A DNA stretch of 64,000 nucleotides from positions 682,001 to 746,000 of the forward strand of contig NZ_CP041656.2 of NCBI RefSeq assembly GCF_007290395.2, read 5' to 3'. Below are positions 24,701-33,351 of the stretch, piece by piece. This DNA comes from Bradyrhizobium cosmicum. Lineage in GTDB: Bacteria > Pseudomonadota > Alphaproteobacteria > Rhizobiales > Xanthobacteraceae. Position numbers and translations under genes: made by a program. The notes beneath the pieces are model-generated. The model had not been told where the DNA came from, searched no databases, and worked only from the letters and a program-made list of their open reading frames with translations. The stretch's first letter is position 1. The number at the start of each line of letters is the position of its first letter.

Positions 24701-26253
24701 ACGTCACACATGGGCTACGGCGCGCGTTGCAGATTAACCCGAACGGGCCCGCCACCGTCTATGGCCAGCGGCGCCGCAGTTGGGGGGAGCTTGGCGAGCG
24801 CGTTGCAAGGCTGGCCGGCGGCCTGCGCACCCGCGGCATCAAGGACGGTGATCGCGTCGCCGTGCTGTCCTTTAACTCGGATCGCTATCTCGAGCTTTAT
24901 CTGGCGATAGGTTGGGCAGGCGGCGTGATCGTGCCGCTCAACATTCGCTGGAGCGCCCTTGAAAACGAGGACGCGCTGCGCGATTGCCGTGCCTCCGTTC
25001 TGCTGGTCGACAAGGCCTTTGCGCAGGTTGGCGCGCAGCTCGCTGGCGCCATTCCGGGGCTGAAGCTGATCTATGCCGACGACGGCGAGGGGCCGGCCGG
25101 AATGGAGAGCCATGAGGATCTGGTCGCGGCCAGCGCTCCGGTTGCCGATGCCATGCGCGAGGGCGAAGATCTCGCCGGCATCTTCTACACCGGCGGCACC
25201 ACCGGACGTTCGAAGGGCGTGATGCTCAGTCACCAGAACCTGATGGCCAATGCCCTCAACGCTCTCGGAGAAGGCCTTTTCCCGGCGAGCACGACTTATC
25301 TGCATGCGGCACCGATGTTTCATCTCGCGAACGGGGCCGCGATGTATTCGCTGCTGCTCTCCGGCGGCTCAAACGTGATCGTTCAGGGCTTCACTCCCGA
25401 GGGCGTGATGGCTGCGATGCAGAACGAGCGCGTCACCGACGTGCTGCTGGTCCCCACGATGATCCAGATGCTTGTCGATCACCCCGCGATTGGAAACTAC
25501 GACCTGTCGTCGCTCAAGCACATCATCTATGGGGCCTCGCCCATCAGCGAGGCGGTGCTCGACCGTGCCGCGCGCGCATTGCCGCATGTACGTTTCACCC
25601 AGGCTTACGGCATGACCGAATTGTCGCCAATCGCGACGTTGCTGCACGCCGATGAGCATGTCGGGGAGGGGCGCAGAAAGGGCCGTCATCGCGGTGCTGG
25701 CCGTGCCACGCTCGGCTGCGAGGTACGGATCGTCGACGAGAACGACCGGCCCGTGCCGGCAGGGTCCGTCGGCGAGATCGTGGTGCGCGGCGATACCGTG
25801 ATGATGGGCTATTGGGAGCGGCCCGAGGAGACCGCGCGGGCCGTCATTGACGGCTGGATGCACACGGGCGATGGCGGCTACATGGACGAGGACGGGTTCA
25901 TCTATGTCGTCGATCGCGTCAAGGACATGATCATCTCGGGCGGCGAGAATGTGTACTCGATCGAGGTCGAGAACGCGCTGGCGCAGCACCCGTCGGTGCT
26001 GCAATGTGCGGTCATCGGAGTTCCCAATGAGCAATGGGGAGAGCAGGTCCATGCCGTCGTGGTCAAGCGCAGCGGCGTGGAGGTTTCGCCCGGTGAGCTG
26101 ATCGAGTTCACGAAGACGTTGATTGCCGGCTACAAATGTCCCCGCAGCATCGAGATCACCGAGACGCCGCTGCCGCTGTCGGGCGCCGGCAAGGTGCTGA
26201 AGCGCGAGCTGCGCAGGCCGTTCTGGGATGGTCGGGAACGGCGGGTCAGCTAA
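24697..26253 (+). CDS. Long-chain-type acyl-CoA synthetase (AMP-binding)
   Basis: Acid-CoA ligase of 518 residues activating a carboxylic acid through an acyl-AMP. The phosphate loop is YTGGTTGRSKGVML (about 166-179), the A5 motif is QAYGMTELSP, the A7/A8 region is GWMHTGDGGYMDEDGFIYVV then DRVKDMIISGGENVYSIEVE, and the catalytic Lys lies in LSGAGKVLKRE near the end. GGAGGAGGAA precedes the ATG. Coupled to the TetR gene, it supplies the acyl-CoA for the five-gene beta-oxidation operon across the operator. The acid itself is unknown. Confidence 0.92.
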   Translation: MNVTHGLRRALQINPNGPATVYGQRRRSWGELGERVARLAGGLRTRGIKDGDRVAVLSFNSDRYLELYLAIGWAGGVIVPLNIRWSALENEDALRDCRASVLLVDKAFAQVGAQLAGAIPGLKLIYADDGEGPAGMESHEDLVAASAPVADAMREGEDLAGIFYTGGTTGRSKGVMLSHQNLMANALNALGEGLFPASTTYLHAAPMFHLANGAAMYSLLLSGGSNVIVQGFTPEGVMAAMQNERVTDVLLVPTMIQMLVDHPAIGNYDLSSLKHIIYGASPISEAVLDRAARALPHVRFTQAYGMTELSPIATLLHADEHVGEGRRKGRHRGAGRATLGCEVRIVDENDRPVPAGSVGEIVVRGDTVMMGYWERPEETARAVIDGWMHTGDGGYMDEDGFIYVVDRVKDMIISGGENVYSIEVENALAQHPSVLQCAVIGVPNEQWGEQVHAVVVKRSGVEVSPGELIEFTKTLIAGYKCPRSIEITETPLPLSGAGKVLKRELRRPFWDGRERRVS

Positions 26254-26363
26254 GACCTTCGTTCGTGCGGGTCCGCACACATCAGGGTCAAGCGCGAGGT
26301 CTGCTGTTTTCAGATCGTGGTCGCGCAGGTATCATCGAGGGAATTCATCGGGAACATCTGGTC

Positions 26364-27038
26364 TTGGTCGAGACGCGCGAACTCAAGCTCGACATCGAAC
26401 GCGTCGGTACGGTTTCGGCGCTCCTGACGCGGCCGGACCATGCGCGCGCCTGCTACGTGCTGGCGCATGGTGCGGGCGCCGATATGAGGCATTCCTTCAT
26501 GGAGAAGGTCGCCGAGGGCCTTGCGAGCCGCGGCATCGCGACGCTCCGCTTCAATTTCCCCTACATGGAGAAGAAGCAGGGCCGTCCCGACCAGCCGGCG
26601 GTCGCGCACGCCACTATCCGCGCAGCGGTGCAAGCGGCGGCGCGGCTGTGCCCGGGCGTGACGCTCGTGGCCGGGGGAAAGTCCTTCGGCGGGCGCATGA
26701 CCTCGCAGGCGCAGTCCAAGGCGCCATTTTCTGGCGTCAAAGGGCTCGCCTTCCTCGGCTTTCCCCTGCATGCGGCCAAGAAGCCGTCGACCGAGCGCGC
26801 CGAACATCTCGCCGATGTCGAGATCCCCATGCTGTTCCTGCAAGGCACGCGCGACGGACTTGCTGATCTCGGCCTCCTCAAGCCTGTGATCGCGGCGCTC
26901 GGAGCGAAGGCGATGCTGCATGAGGTCGAAGGTGGCGATCATTCCTTCGCGGTGCTCAAGAAGTCGGGGCGTACGAACGAGAATGCGCTCACAGAGGTGC
27001 TCGACGCGCTTACCGCCTGGATCGACCAGCTCGGCTGA
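26364..27038 (+). CDS. Alpha/beta hydrolase family protein (dienelactone-hydrolase-like)
   Basis: Protein of about 224 residues in the KANL3/Tex30-like branch of alpha/beta hydrolases. Visible are VLAHGAGADMRHSFMEKVAE, LVAGGKSFGGRMTSQAQ with the nucleophile in GKSFGG, LFLQGTRDGLADL with the acid, and EVEGGDHSFAV with the His. The frame stays open far upstream, but that part overlaps the ligase and has no family character. A TTG at 26364 (LVETRELKLD) or a GTG at 26265 are possible starts, as no in-frame ATG fits. It may be a thioesterase or esterase serving the adjacent ligase. Confidence 0.72.
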   Translation: MVETRELKLDIERVGTVSALLTRPDHARACYVLAHGAGADMRHSFMEKVAEGLASRGIATLRFNFPYMEKKQGRPDQPAVAHATIRAAVQAAARLCPGVTLVAGGKSFGGRMTSQAQSKAPFSGVKGLAFLGFPLHAAKKPSTERAEHLADVEIPMLFLQGTRDGLADLGLLKPVIAALGAKAMLHEVEGGDHSFAVLKKSGRTNENALTEVLDALTAWIDQLG

Positions 27039-27041
27039 GTT

Positions 27042-28016
27042 TCACGCGGAATAAAGCCCCTTGTCGCGCGCCTTCTGGATCGCCAGCGCGGCGATCAAGT
27101 CGAGCGTCGGCGTCGACAGGCCTGCAGTGCGGGCGAAGGCGGCGGGCGCCTTCACCAGCACGTCGATCTCCATGGCGCGGCCGAGCTCGTAATCCTGCAG
27201 CAGCGACGGCTTGTGGTTGGGGGCGGGGCCGCTGCGCGTCACGCGCTTGACCTCGGGGATGAAATGCTGGGCGATGTCGTTGGCCTCGTTCAGCATGCGC
27301 GGAATGACCTCGGCGAAGGCCGGGTCGTCGCGTACCCCGCGCGCAGTCTGGCCGGTCAGCAGGCACAGCACCGAGAGCGACATGTTGATCAGCAGTTTCG
27401 ACCAGATCGCCTCGCGGATCTCGGCCACCGGCGGCGATTCCAGTCGCGCGTCGTTGAAGACGCCGCGGAGCCTGGTGATGCGCTCGCAATTGCGGTCGTC
27501 GCATTCGCCGATCAGGAACCGGTTGCGGTCCGGCGTCAGGTTCTGCACCACGCCGGGCGCGACCACCTCGTTGGAGGAGAAGACGACGCCGCCGATGATC
27601 CGCTCCTTCGGAATGCAAGCCCGCAGGCGCCCACCCGGGTCGAGGAAGGAAATGTCGGGCGGAGTCGGGTGCCGCGGCGGCAGGCCGATCCCGTACCACC
27701 AGGGAATGCCGTTCTGCGCGAACACGATCGCGGTGTCGTCCTGCAGCAGCGGCTTGATGCTGGAAACCAGCCCCGGAAGCGCCGTCGCCTTCAACGTGCT
27801 GATCACCACGTCCTGCGGCCCGAGCTGGGCTGGATCGCCGGAGGCATTCACCTTGGCGGTGACCTCGGAATCGCCGACGCGCAGCTTGAGGCCGTTGGCA
27901 CGGGCCGCCTCCAGATGCGCCCCGCGCATCACGCACGAGACGTCATGGCCGGCGCGTGCCAGCCGAACCGCGATGTGGCTGCCGACGGCGCCCGCGCCGA
28001 AAATGCAGATGCGCAT
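27042..28016 (-). CDS. Ketopantoate reductase family protein (ApbA/PanE)
   Basis: Second ketopantoate-reductase-type enzyme in the window, 324 residues from MRICIFGAGAVG; the longer frame adds 30 residues without character. The Rossmann motif GAGAVGSHIAVRLARAGHDV (7-26) is at the start, IVFAQNGIPWW carries the conserved Asn-Gly, and the C-terminal domain has KLLINMSLSVLCLLTG, NHKPSLLQDYELGR and EIDVLVKAP with the substrate-binding Lys and Glu. It differs clearly from the family member at 6936. Neighbour genes concern acyl-CoA metabolism, so a 2-oxo acid other than ketopantoate is possible. Confidence 0.88.
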   Translation of the reverse strand: MRICIFGAGAVGSHIAVRLARAGHDVSCVMRGAHLEAARANGLKLRVGDSEVTAKVNASGDPAQLGPQDVVISTLKATALPGLVSSIKPLLQDDTAIVFAQNGIPWWYGIGLPPRHPTPPDISFLDPGGRLRACIPKERIIGGVVFSSNEVVAPGVVQNLTPDRNRFLIGECDDRNCERITRLRGVFNDARLESPPVAEIREAIWSKLLINMSLSVLCLLTGQTARGVRDDPAFAEVIPRMLNEANDIAQHFIPEVKRVTRSGPAPNHKPSLLQDYELGRAMEIDVLVKAPAAFARTAGLSTPTLDLIAALAIQKARDKGLYSA

Positions 28017-28172
28017 GGATATGTCCCGTCCCTGATCCCATAGTGCCGCCAGGCGCCAGCATGACACAAGCTGCCATGCGATGGGCGCGGCCGCGCTACG
28101 CCACAAAGATATGGATCAGGGCGCGCGGCCTCGCCCATAGTGCGGGCTAAACAAACGACCGGAGGATCGCCG

Positions 28173-28976
28173 ATGACTGCCAGCCCCGTCCTGTGGAGCC
28201 TCGACGCGCGCGGCGTCGCGACCGTCACATTGAACCGGCCGGAGGTCAACAACGCCTATGATGGCGGGCTGATCGCCGGCGTGCTCGCGGCCATAGACGA
28301 TCTCGGCCGGAAACCGGGCCTGCGGGTCGTCGTGCTCCGGGGCAACGGCAAGCATTTCCAGGCCGGCGCCGACCTCAAATGGATCAACGGCGTGCGGCCG
28401 CAATCGATCGAGGTCAACGAGGCGGCCTCGCGGGCGACCTTCGAGGCGGTGCAGCGGCTCAACACGCTGCCGATCCCAACCGTCGCGCTGGTGCAGGGCG
28501 GCTGTTTCGGCGGCGGCACCGGCGTGATCGCGGCCTGCGACGTCGTGATCGCGGCCGACAATGCCGTGTTCTCCATTACCGAGGTACGCTGGGGCCTGAC
28601 GGCCGCGATCATCATCCCGCAGCTCTGCGATGCCATTGGTACCAGGCAAGTCCGTCGCTATGCGCTCACGGGCGAACGCTTCGGTGCCGAGGACGCGCGC
28701 CGCATCGGCCTCGTCCATGACGTGGTGCCGCTCGCCGATCTGGAGGCCGCCGGTGCCAGGGTGGTCGAGCAGCTGCTCGCCAACGGACCCGAGGCGATGG
28801 CCGAGACCAAGCGGCTCGCGCTGGAGAGCTCGTTCGGCGGGATGGCGGTGGACGATGCGGCTTACAAGCGGCTCGTGCACCTGCATTCGGTCAAGCGCCA
28901 GAGCGCGGAGGCGGCTGAGGGCCTGGCGTCGTTCGCGGAGAAGCGGGCGGCGAACTGGGGCAGCGCAAAGGGCTGA
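28173..28976 (+). CDS. Enoyl-CoA hydratase (crotonase family)
   Basis: Crotonase of 267 residues, started at the ATG with GGAGG 7 bases upstream. The oxyanion-hole motifs are GKHFQAGADL (about 60-69) and GGCFGGGTGVIAACDVVIA (about 106-124). One hydratase glutamate is kept in SITEVRWGL, while the second position carries Arg (QVRRYALTG), so it resembles methylglutaconyl-CoA-type hydratases rather than the two-Glu enzymes. It stands 124 bases before a FAD oxidoreductase and may head that transcript. Substrate unknown. Confidence 0.88.
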   Translation: MTASPVLWSLDARGVATVTLNRPEVNNAYDGGLIAGVLAAIDDLGRKPGLRVVVLRGNGKHFQAGADLKWINGVRPQSIEVNEAASRATFEAVQRLNTLPIPTVALVQGGCFGGGTGVIAACDVVIAADNAVFSITEVRWGLTAAIIIPQLCDAIGTRQVRRYALTGERFGAEDARRIGLVHDVVPLADLEAAGARVVEQLLANGPEAMAETKRLALESSFGGMAVDDAAYKRLVHLHSVKRQSAEAAEGLASFAEKRAANWGSAKG

Positions 28977-29100
28977 ACGTCAGAAGCTGCGGCATATGTT
29001 GTCGATGCTGCGATAGACGGCACCATCGTCCTGCCGTATCTGCTGCTTGTGCTTTTTCGCGCCTCATCCTCCCGACGAACAGCCACAGAGGGAACGTCCC

Positions 29101-30465
29101 ATGCGAGCCATGACAATCGAGGAACCCGCTCGCCAGATTCCACTCTATGGCGAATATGAAGTCGTCGTGCTCGGCGGCGGCCCGGCCGGCATCATCGCTG
29201 CGGCCTCGGCCGCGCGGGCCGGGCGCAAGACTCTGCTGATCGAGCGTTACGGCTTTCTCGGCGGCATGGGCACCGCTGCCGGCGTCACAAATTTCTGCGG
29301 CCTGCATGGCAATGTCTATGGTCAGGCGCATCGGCTGGTGCAGGGCATGGCGTCCGATCTGCTGGCGCGGATCGATCGCCTCAACGGCCTCAATGCGCCG
29401 CACCTGATCCTCGGCAAGGTCTTCGCGCAGGCCTATGACACCGCGGCCTACAAGATCGCGGCCGACGAGCTGCTGGCGAGCCACAAGGTTCACATCCTCT
29501 TCCACGCGCTCGGTGCCGGCGTCGTGATGGGCGATAACAGCCGCATCGATGCGCTGCTGGTCGAGACCAAGGCCGGCCGGCAGGCGGTGCGCGCGGAGAT
29601 CTTCATCGATTGCTCCGGCGACGGCGATCTCGCCGTCTGGGCCGGTGCACCGTTCGAGCTCGGCGATGAACACGGTCACCCGATGTATCCCTCGATGATG
29701 CTGCGCCTCAACGGCATCGATCCCGTGAGGGCCGGGGAGGCCTGGCGGACCATCCCGCAATTGATGGAAAAGGCGCTCGCCGCCGGCACCCACACATTCC
29801 CGCGCAAGAGCGCCATCGTGCGGCCGCAGAAATCCGGCATCGAATGGCGGGTGAATTTTACCCAAGTCGCGCGCGAGGATGGCCACGCCATCAACGGCAT
29901 CGAGCCTGACGATCTCACCCGCGGCGAGATCGAGGGCCGCAAGCAGGCGCTGGCCGCGTTCGAATTCCTGCGCACCGTGCCGGGCTTTGAAAAATCCTAC
30001 ATCGTCGACCTGCCGCCGCAGCTCGGCATTCGCGAAACCCGTCGCATCAAGGGCGGCTACCAGCTCAGCGGCGAGGACGTGCTCGGCTGTGCCTCGTTCG
30101 AGGACTCCATCGGCGTCAACGGCTGGCCGATCGAGGCCCATGTTCCCGGCGATGTCGTGTTCACCTTCCCGCCGATCCCGGAATCGCGCGGCTATAATGA
30201 GCTGCCTTATCGGATGCTGGTGCCCGAAGGCGTCGACAATCTCCTCGTCGCCGGCCGCTGCGCCTCGATGACCCATGAGGGCCAGTCGGCGGCGCGGGTG
30301 TCCGGTGCCTGTTTCGTGATGGGCGAGGCGGCCGGTTCCGCCGCCGCGATCGCGCTCGCCGGAAACCGGATTCCACGCGAAATCCCGGTTGAAAAGTTGC
30401 AGGAAACGTTGAAACAACAGGGCGCCTTCATCGGGCGGGATCAGCCCGTGCCCGCAGGGCTCTGA
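29101..30465 (+). CDS. FAD-dependent oxidoreductase (FAD_oxidored family)
   Basis: Flavoprotein of 454 residues, beginning MRAMTIEEP with GAGGGAA upstream. The dinucleotide-binding motif VVLGGGPAGIIAAASAARAG (22-41) and the second FAD segment RIDALLVETKAGRQAVRAE then FIDCSGDGDLAVWAG identify the family of FAD-dependent proteins with PF12831-type fold. The C-terminal part binds FAD again (NLLVAGRCASMTHEGQSAAR, then VMGEAAGSAAAIAL). Members oxidise varied small organic compounds. It lies 33 bases before a NitT/TauT-type ABC transporter, which probably imports its substrate. Confidence 0.87.
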   Translation: MRAMTIEEPARQIPLYGEYEVVVLGGGPAGIIAAASAARAGRKTLLIERYGFLGGMGTAAGVTNFCGLHGNVYGQAHRLVQGMASDLLARIDRLNGLNAPHLILGKVFAQAYDTAAYKIAADELLASHKVHILFHALGAGVVMGDNSRIDALLVETKAGRQAVRAEIFIDCSGDGDLAVWAGAPFELGDEHGHPMYPSMMLRLNGIDPVRAGEAWRTIPQLMEKALAAGTHTFPRKSAIVRPQKSGIEWRVNFTQVAREDGHAINGIEPDDLTRGEIEGRKQALAAFEFLRTVPGFEKSYIVDLPPQLGIRETRRIKGGYQLSGEDVLGCASFEDSIGVNGWPIEAHVPGDVVFTFPPIPESRGYNELPYRMLVPEGVDNLLVAGRCASMTHEGQSAARVSGACFVMGEAAGSAAAIALAGNRIPREIPVEKLQETLKQQGAFIGRDQPVPAGL

Positions 30466-30498
30466 CGGGCCGACAAGAGAACCACTGGAGGAAACGGG

Positions 30499-31503
30499 AT
30501 GATCGGGATTGCGCGGCTCGCATTGGCGAGCCTGTTGGCGATCATGGCGGTGGGCACGGCCCGGGCCGAGGACGCGCTGAAGGCGAGGGTTGGCGTGCTC
30601 CGCCTGTCGTCTTCCGCGCCGGTCTTCATCGCGCAGGACAAGGGCTATTTCCGCGAGGCCGGCCTCGACGTCGACCTGAAGTTTTTCGATGCGGCCCAGC
30701 CGATCGCCGTCGCCGTCACTTCGGGCGACATCGATTTCGGCGTCACTGCTTTCACCGCCGGTCTCTACAATCTCGCCGGCAAGGGCGTGCTGAAGGTGAT
30801 CGGCGGCATGAGCCGCGAGAAGGCAGGCTATCCCCTGATCGGCTATTTCGCCAGCAACAATGCCTACGCGGCCGGGCTGAAGACGCCGAAGGATCTCGCG
30901 GGCAAGCGCATTGCGGTCACGCAGGTCGGCTCCTCCTTTCATTATTCGCTTGGCCTGCTCGCCGACAAGTATGGCTTCAAGCTCGCCGAGGTGAAGATCA
31001 TCCCGCTGCAATCGCTGTCGAACGCGGCCGCTGCGCTGAAGGGCGAGACCGTCGACGCGGCGCTGCTCCCCGTCTCCACCGCGCGCAAGTTGATGGACGA
31101 AGGCGGCGCGAAATTCTTGGGGTGGGTCGGGGACGAGACGCCCTGGCAATTGGGCGCGGTGTTCGCCGCGCCGAAGACGCTGACCAACAAGGTGCTGGCG
31201 ACGAAGCTTCTCGGCGCGCTCGCAAGAGCCGACCGCGAATATCACGACGTGATCCTCGCCGCGATGAAGGACGGTGTCGCGCCGATCAACGAGCAGACCA
31301 AGCCGCTGCTGGAGATCATCGCAAAGTACACCAACCTTCCGGTCGAGCAGGTGGTCGGCAACTGCGCCTATATCGATCCCGACGGCAAGCTGGACGTGAA
31401 GAACGTCGACAACCAGATCAAATGGCTCCAGGAGCAGGGATTCGCGGACAAGGGTTTTGACGCAAATGCGATCATCGCCAGGGACTTTGTGAAGGCGGAT
31501 TGA
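30499..31503 (+). CDS. ABC transporter substrate-binding protein (NitT/TauT type)
   Basis: Periplasmic binding protein of 334 residues with a signal peptide ending near GTARA. The NMT1/SsuA-like fold is visible in VGVLRLSSSAPVFIAQDKGYF, LDVDLKFFDAAQPIAVAVTS, GDIDFGVTAFTAGLYNLAGK, and DLAGKRIAVTQVGSSFHYSL. Family members bind aliphatic sulfonates, pyrimidines, riboflavin precursors or aromatic acids. It is followed, after a palindromic repeat, by its ATP-binding and permease genes. The upstream FAD oxidoreductase suggests an organic substrate that is oxidised after uptake. Confidence 0.9.
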   Translation: MIGIARLALASLLAIMAVGTARAEDALKARVGVLRLSSSAPVFIAQDKGYFREAGLDVDLKFFDAAQPIAVAVTSGDIDFGVTAFTAGLYNLAGKGVLKVIGGMSREKAGYPLIGYFASNNAYAAGLKTPKDLAGKRIAVTQVGSSFHYSLGLLADKYGFKLAEVKIIPLQSLSNAAAALKGETVDAALLPVSTARKLMDEGGAKFLGWVGDETPWQLGAVFAAPKTLTNKVLATKLLGALARADREYHDVILAAMKDGVAPINEQTKPLLEIIAKYTNLPVEQVVGNCAYIDPDGKLDVKNVDNQIKWLQEQGFADKGFDANAIIARDFVKAD

Positions 31504-31525
31504 TGCTGCAGGCGATTACCTCTCT

Positions 31526-31636
31526 CCGTCATCCTGAGGTGCGAGCGAAGCGAGCCTCGAAGGATGCACGGCCCGGATGCAGCGGGGCCGCCGCCCTTCG
31601 AGGCCTCCGCTACGCTCCGGCACCTCAGGGTGACGG
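31526..31636. repeat. Palindromic repeat, CCGTCATCCTGAGGTG family, copy 1
   Basis: A 111-base inverted repeat between the binding-protein and ATPase genes of one ABC operon. Outer arms are CCGTCATCCTGAGGTG and CACCTCAGGGTGACGG; inner arms are CCTCGAAGG and CCTTCGAGG. A relative lies at 43579-43713. Confidence 0.9.
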
Positions 31637-31657
31637 GGCGGGAACTGAGTCTTGCTC

Positions 31658-32431
31658 ATGGACCTGATCGCCAGCCACATCTCCCATCGCTTCGGCGACC
31701 TCGCCGTGCTCGACGACGTTTCCTTCACCGTCGGCGCCGGCGAGGTGGTGGCGATCGTGGGTCCGTCGGGCTGCGGCAAGAGCACACTGCTGTCGATCCT
31801 CGGCGGATTGCTGCAGCCGACCTCCGGCGCGCCCGAGCTGCGCGGGACGCCGCCGGCGGACAGCCTCAATCCGCTGACCTTCGTGTTCCAGGATTTTGCG
31901 CTGCTGCCCTGGGCGAGCGTCGAGGAGAACGTCGAATTCCCGCTGCTGCACGCCCGGCTCTCGGCCGCGCAGCGGCGTTCGCAGGTCGAGGACGCCCTGC
32001 GTCGCACGGGCCTCACCGATTTCCGCAAGACCTATCCAAAACAGCTGTCCGGCGGCATGCGCCAGCGTGTCGGCATTTCGCGGGCGCTGGCGGTACGGCC
32101 CGCGATCCTGCTGATGGACGAACCGCTGTCGGCGCTGGACTCGCAGACCCGCGAGCTGCTGATGGAGGATTTCGTCCGTCTGCTCGCCGATGGCGACATG
32201 GGCGCGGTCTATGTCACGCACAATCTCGAAGAGGCCGCGCGGCTGGCCGACCGCATCGTGGTGCTGTCGCGCCGGCCGGGCCGGATTCGCGAGGTCGTGA
32301 TGGTGCCGATGACCCGCGCAGAGCGCGGCGAGACGGTGGCGCGGGAAAAGCTGCTCGCGCTGCAGGACCAGATCTGGTCGCTGATCCGCAACGAGGCGAT
32401 CGACGCTGAACGCGAGGTTCTGGATGCTTGA
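31658..32431 (+). CDS. ABC transporter ATP-binding protein (NitT/TauT type)
   Basis: ATPase of 257 residues powering the adjacent permease. Walker A is GPSGCGKST (about 37-45), the Q-loop FVFQDFALLPW, the signature LSGGMRQRVGISRALA, Walker B ILLMDEPLSALDSQ, and the H-loop VYVTHNLEEAARLADR. The ATG at 31658 is preferred over the TTG two codons earlier. Its end overlaps the permease start by 8 bases, so the two are translated together. It belongs to the nitrate/sulfonate/taurine importer branch. Confidence 0.93.
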   Translation: MDLIASHISHRFGDLAVLDDVSFTVGAGEVVAIVGPSGCGKSTLLSILGGLLQPTSGAPELRGTPPADSLNPLTFVFQDFALLPWASVEENVEFPLLHARLSAAQRRSQVEDALRRTGLTDFRKTYPKQLSGGMRQRVGISRALAVRPAILLMDEPLSALDSQTRELLMEDFVRLLADGDMGAVYVTHNLEEAARLADRIVVLSRRPGRIREVVMVPMTRAERGETVAREKLLALQDQIWSLIRNEAIDAEREVLDA

Positions 32432-33242
32432 GCGCGCGGGCGCGCCCGCAAAGGACGACACGACTCGGCGCGTTCGCTTCCGCGGCGCCGGCTTCGTGCC
32501 GGCGTCGAGCCGCTTCGGCGGCTGGATCGCGCTCGCGCTCGTAATCGCGCTCTGGCAGGCGGCCGGCAGTGCCGGTCTCGTCAATCCGCTGTTCCTGCCG
32601 GCGCCCCTGGCCATTGCGCGCGCGATCTACCAGCTCGCGATCTCGGGTGCGCTCTGGCAGCATCTGTCCGCCTCGTTGCTGCGCATCGGCGTCGGCTGGG
32701 TGCTAGGCACCGCGGCGGGCATTGCGGTCGGCTTCGCCATCGGCCTGTCGCGGCTCGCGCGCGGCGTCGGCATCACTTTCATCTCGGCGCTGTTTCCGAT
32801 CCCGAAGATCGCGCTGCTGCCGCTCCTGATCCTCTGGCTCGGCATCGGCGAAGAGCCGAAGATCGCGACCATTGCGCTCGGCGTGTTCTTCTCGACCGCG
32901 ATCTCGGTCTACAGCGGCGTCGACGCCGTGCCGCGGAACCTCATCCGCATGGCGCAGAGCTTCAACGTTCCCTTCGCCACCATCGTGCGCAAGGTGATCT
33001 GGCCCGGCGCGCTACCCGCGATCCTCGCCGGCTTCCGCATCACCGCCTCGGTCGCGCTGCTGCTCGTCGTCAGCGCCGAGATGATCGGCGCGCAATACGG
33101 CATCGGCGCGTTTGTGCTCCAGGCCGGCAACCTGATGCAGACCGATCAACTGCTCGCGGGCGTGGTGATCTTGTCGGTGTTCGGGCTGGCGGTGGGGAAG
33201 GTGATCGGCTGGCTGGAGGTCAAGCTGCTGCACTGGCGGTGA
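32424..33242 (+). CDS. ABC transporter permease (NitT/TauT type)
   Basis: Membrane subunit of 272 residues. After a short polar N-terminus it has the six-segment layout of the family: WIALALVIALWQAAG, LLRIGVGWVLGTAAGIAVGF, FISALFPIPKIALLPLLILW, then the EAA loop AQSFNVPFATIVRKVIWPGA that docks to the ATPase, then ITASVALLLVVSAEMIGA and LAGVVILSVFGLAVGKV. Its ATG lies inside the last codons of the ATPase gene. The transcript probably ends at the 80-base palindrome 10 bases downstream. Confidence 0.92.
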   Translation: MLERAGAPAKDDTTRRVRFRGAGFVPASSRFGGWIALALVIALWQAAGSAGLVNPLFLPAPLAIARAIYQLAISGALWQHLSASLLRIGVGWVLGTAAGIAVGFAIGLSRLARGVGITFISALFPIPKIALLPLLILWLGIGEEPKIATIALGVFFSTAISVYSGVDAVPRNLIRMAQSFNVPFATIVRKVIWPGALPAILAGFRITASVALLLVVSAEMIGAQYGIGAFVLQAGNLMQTDQLLAGVVILSVFGLAVGKVIGWLEVKLLHWR

Positions 33243-33251
33243 GGCCTATTT

Positions 33252-33331
33252 CGTCATTGCGAGCGCAGCGAAGCAATCCAGAATCCCTCCGCGGAAAGAC
33301 TCTGGATTGCTTCGCTGCGCTCGCAATGACG
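33252..33331. repeat. 80-base perfect palindromic repeat, copy 2
   Basis: Base-for-base identical to the copy at 8206-8285, again between convergent genes and starting about 10 bases after a stop codon. It is probably used as a two-way transcript end. Confidence 0.95.
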
Positions 33332-33351
33332 ATGTGGCGAGCAGCGAGCCC

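Noticed and set aside
28891-31245. Very long minus-strand open frame (784 codons)
   Set aside because: It lies antisense to the FAD oxidoreductase and binding-protein genes, which have clear motifs. Its translation is Arg/His/Gly-rich without any domain, typical of shadow frames in GC-rich DNA.
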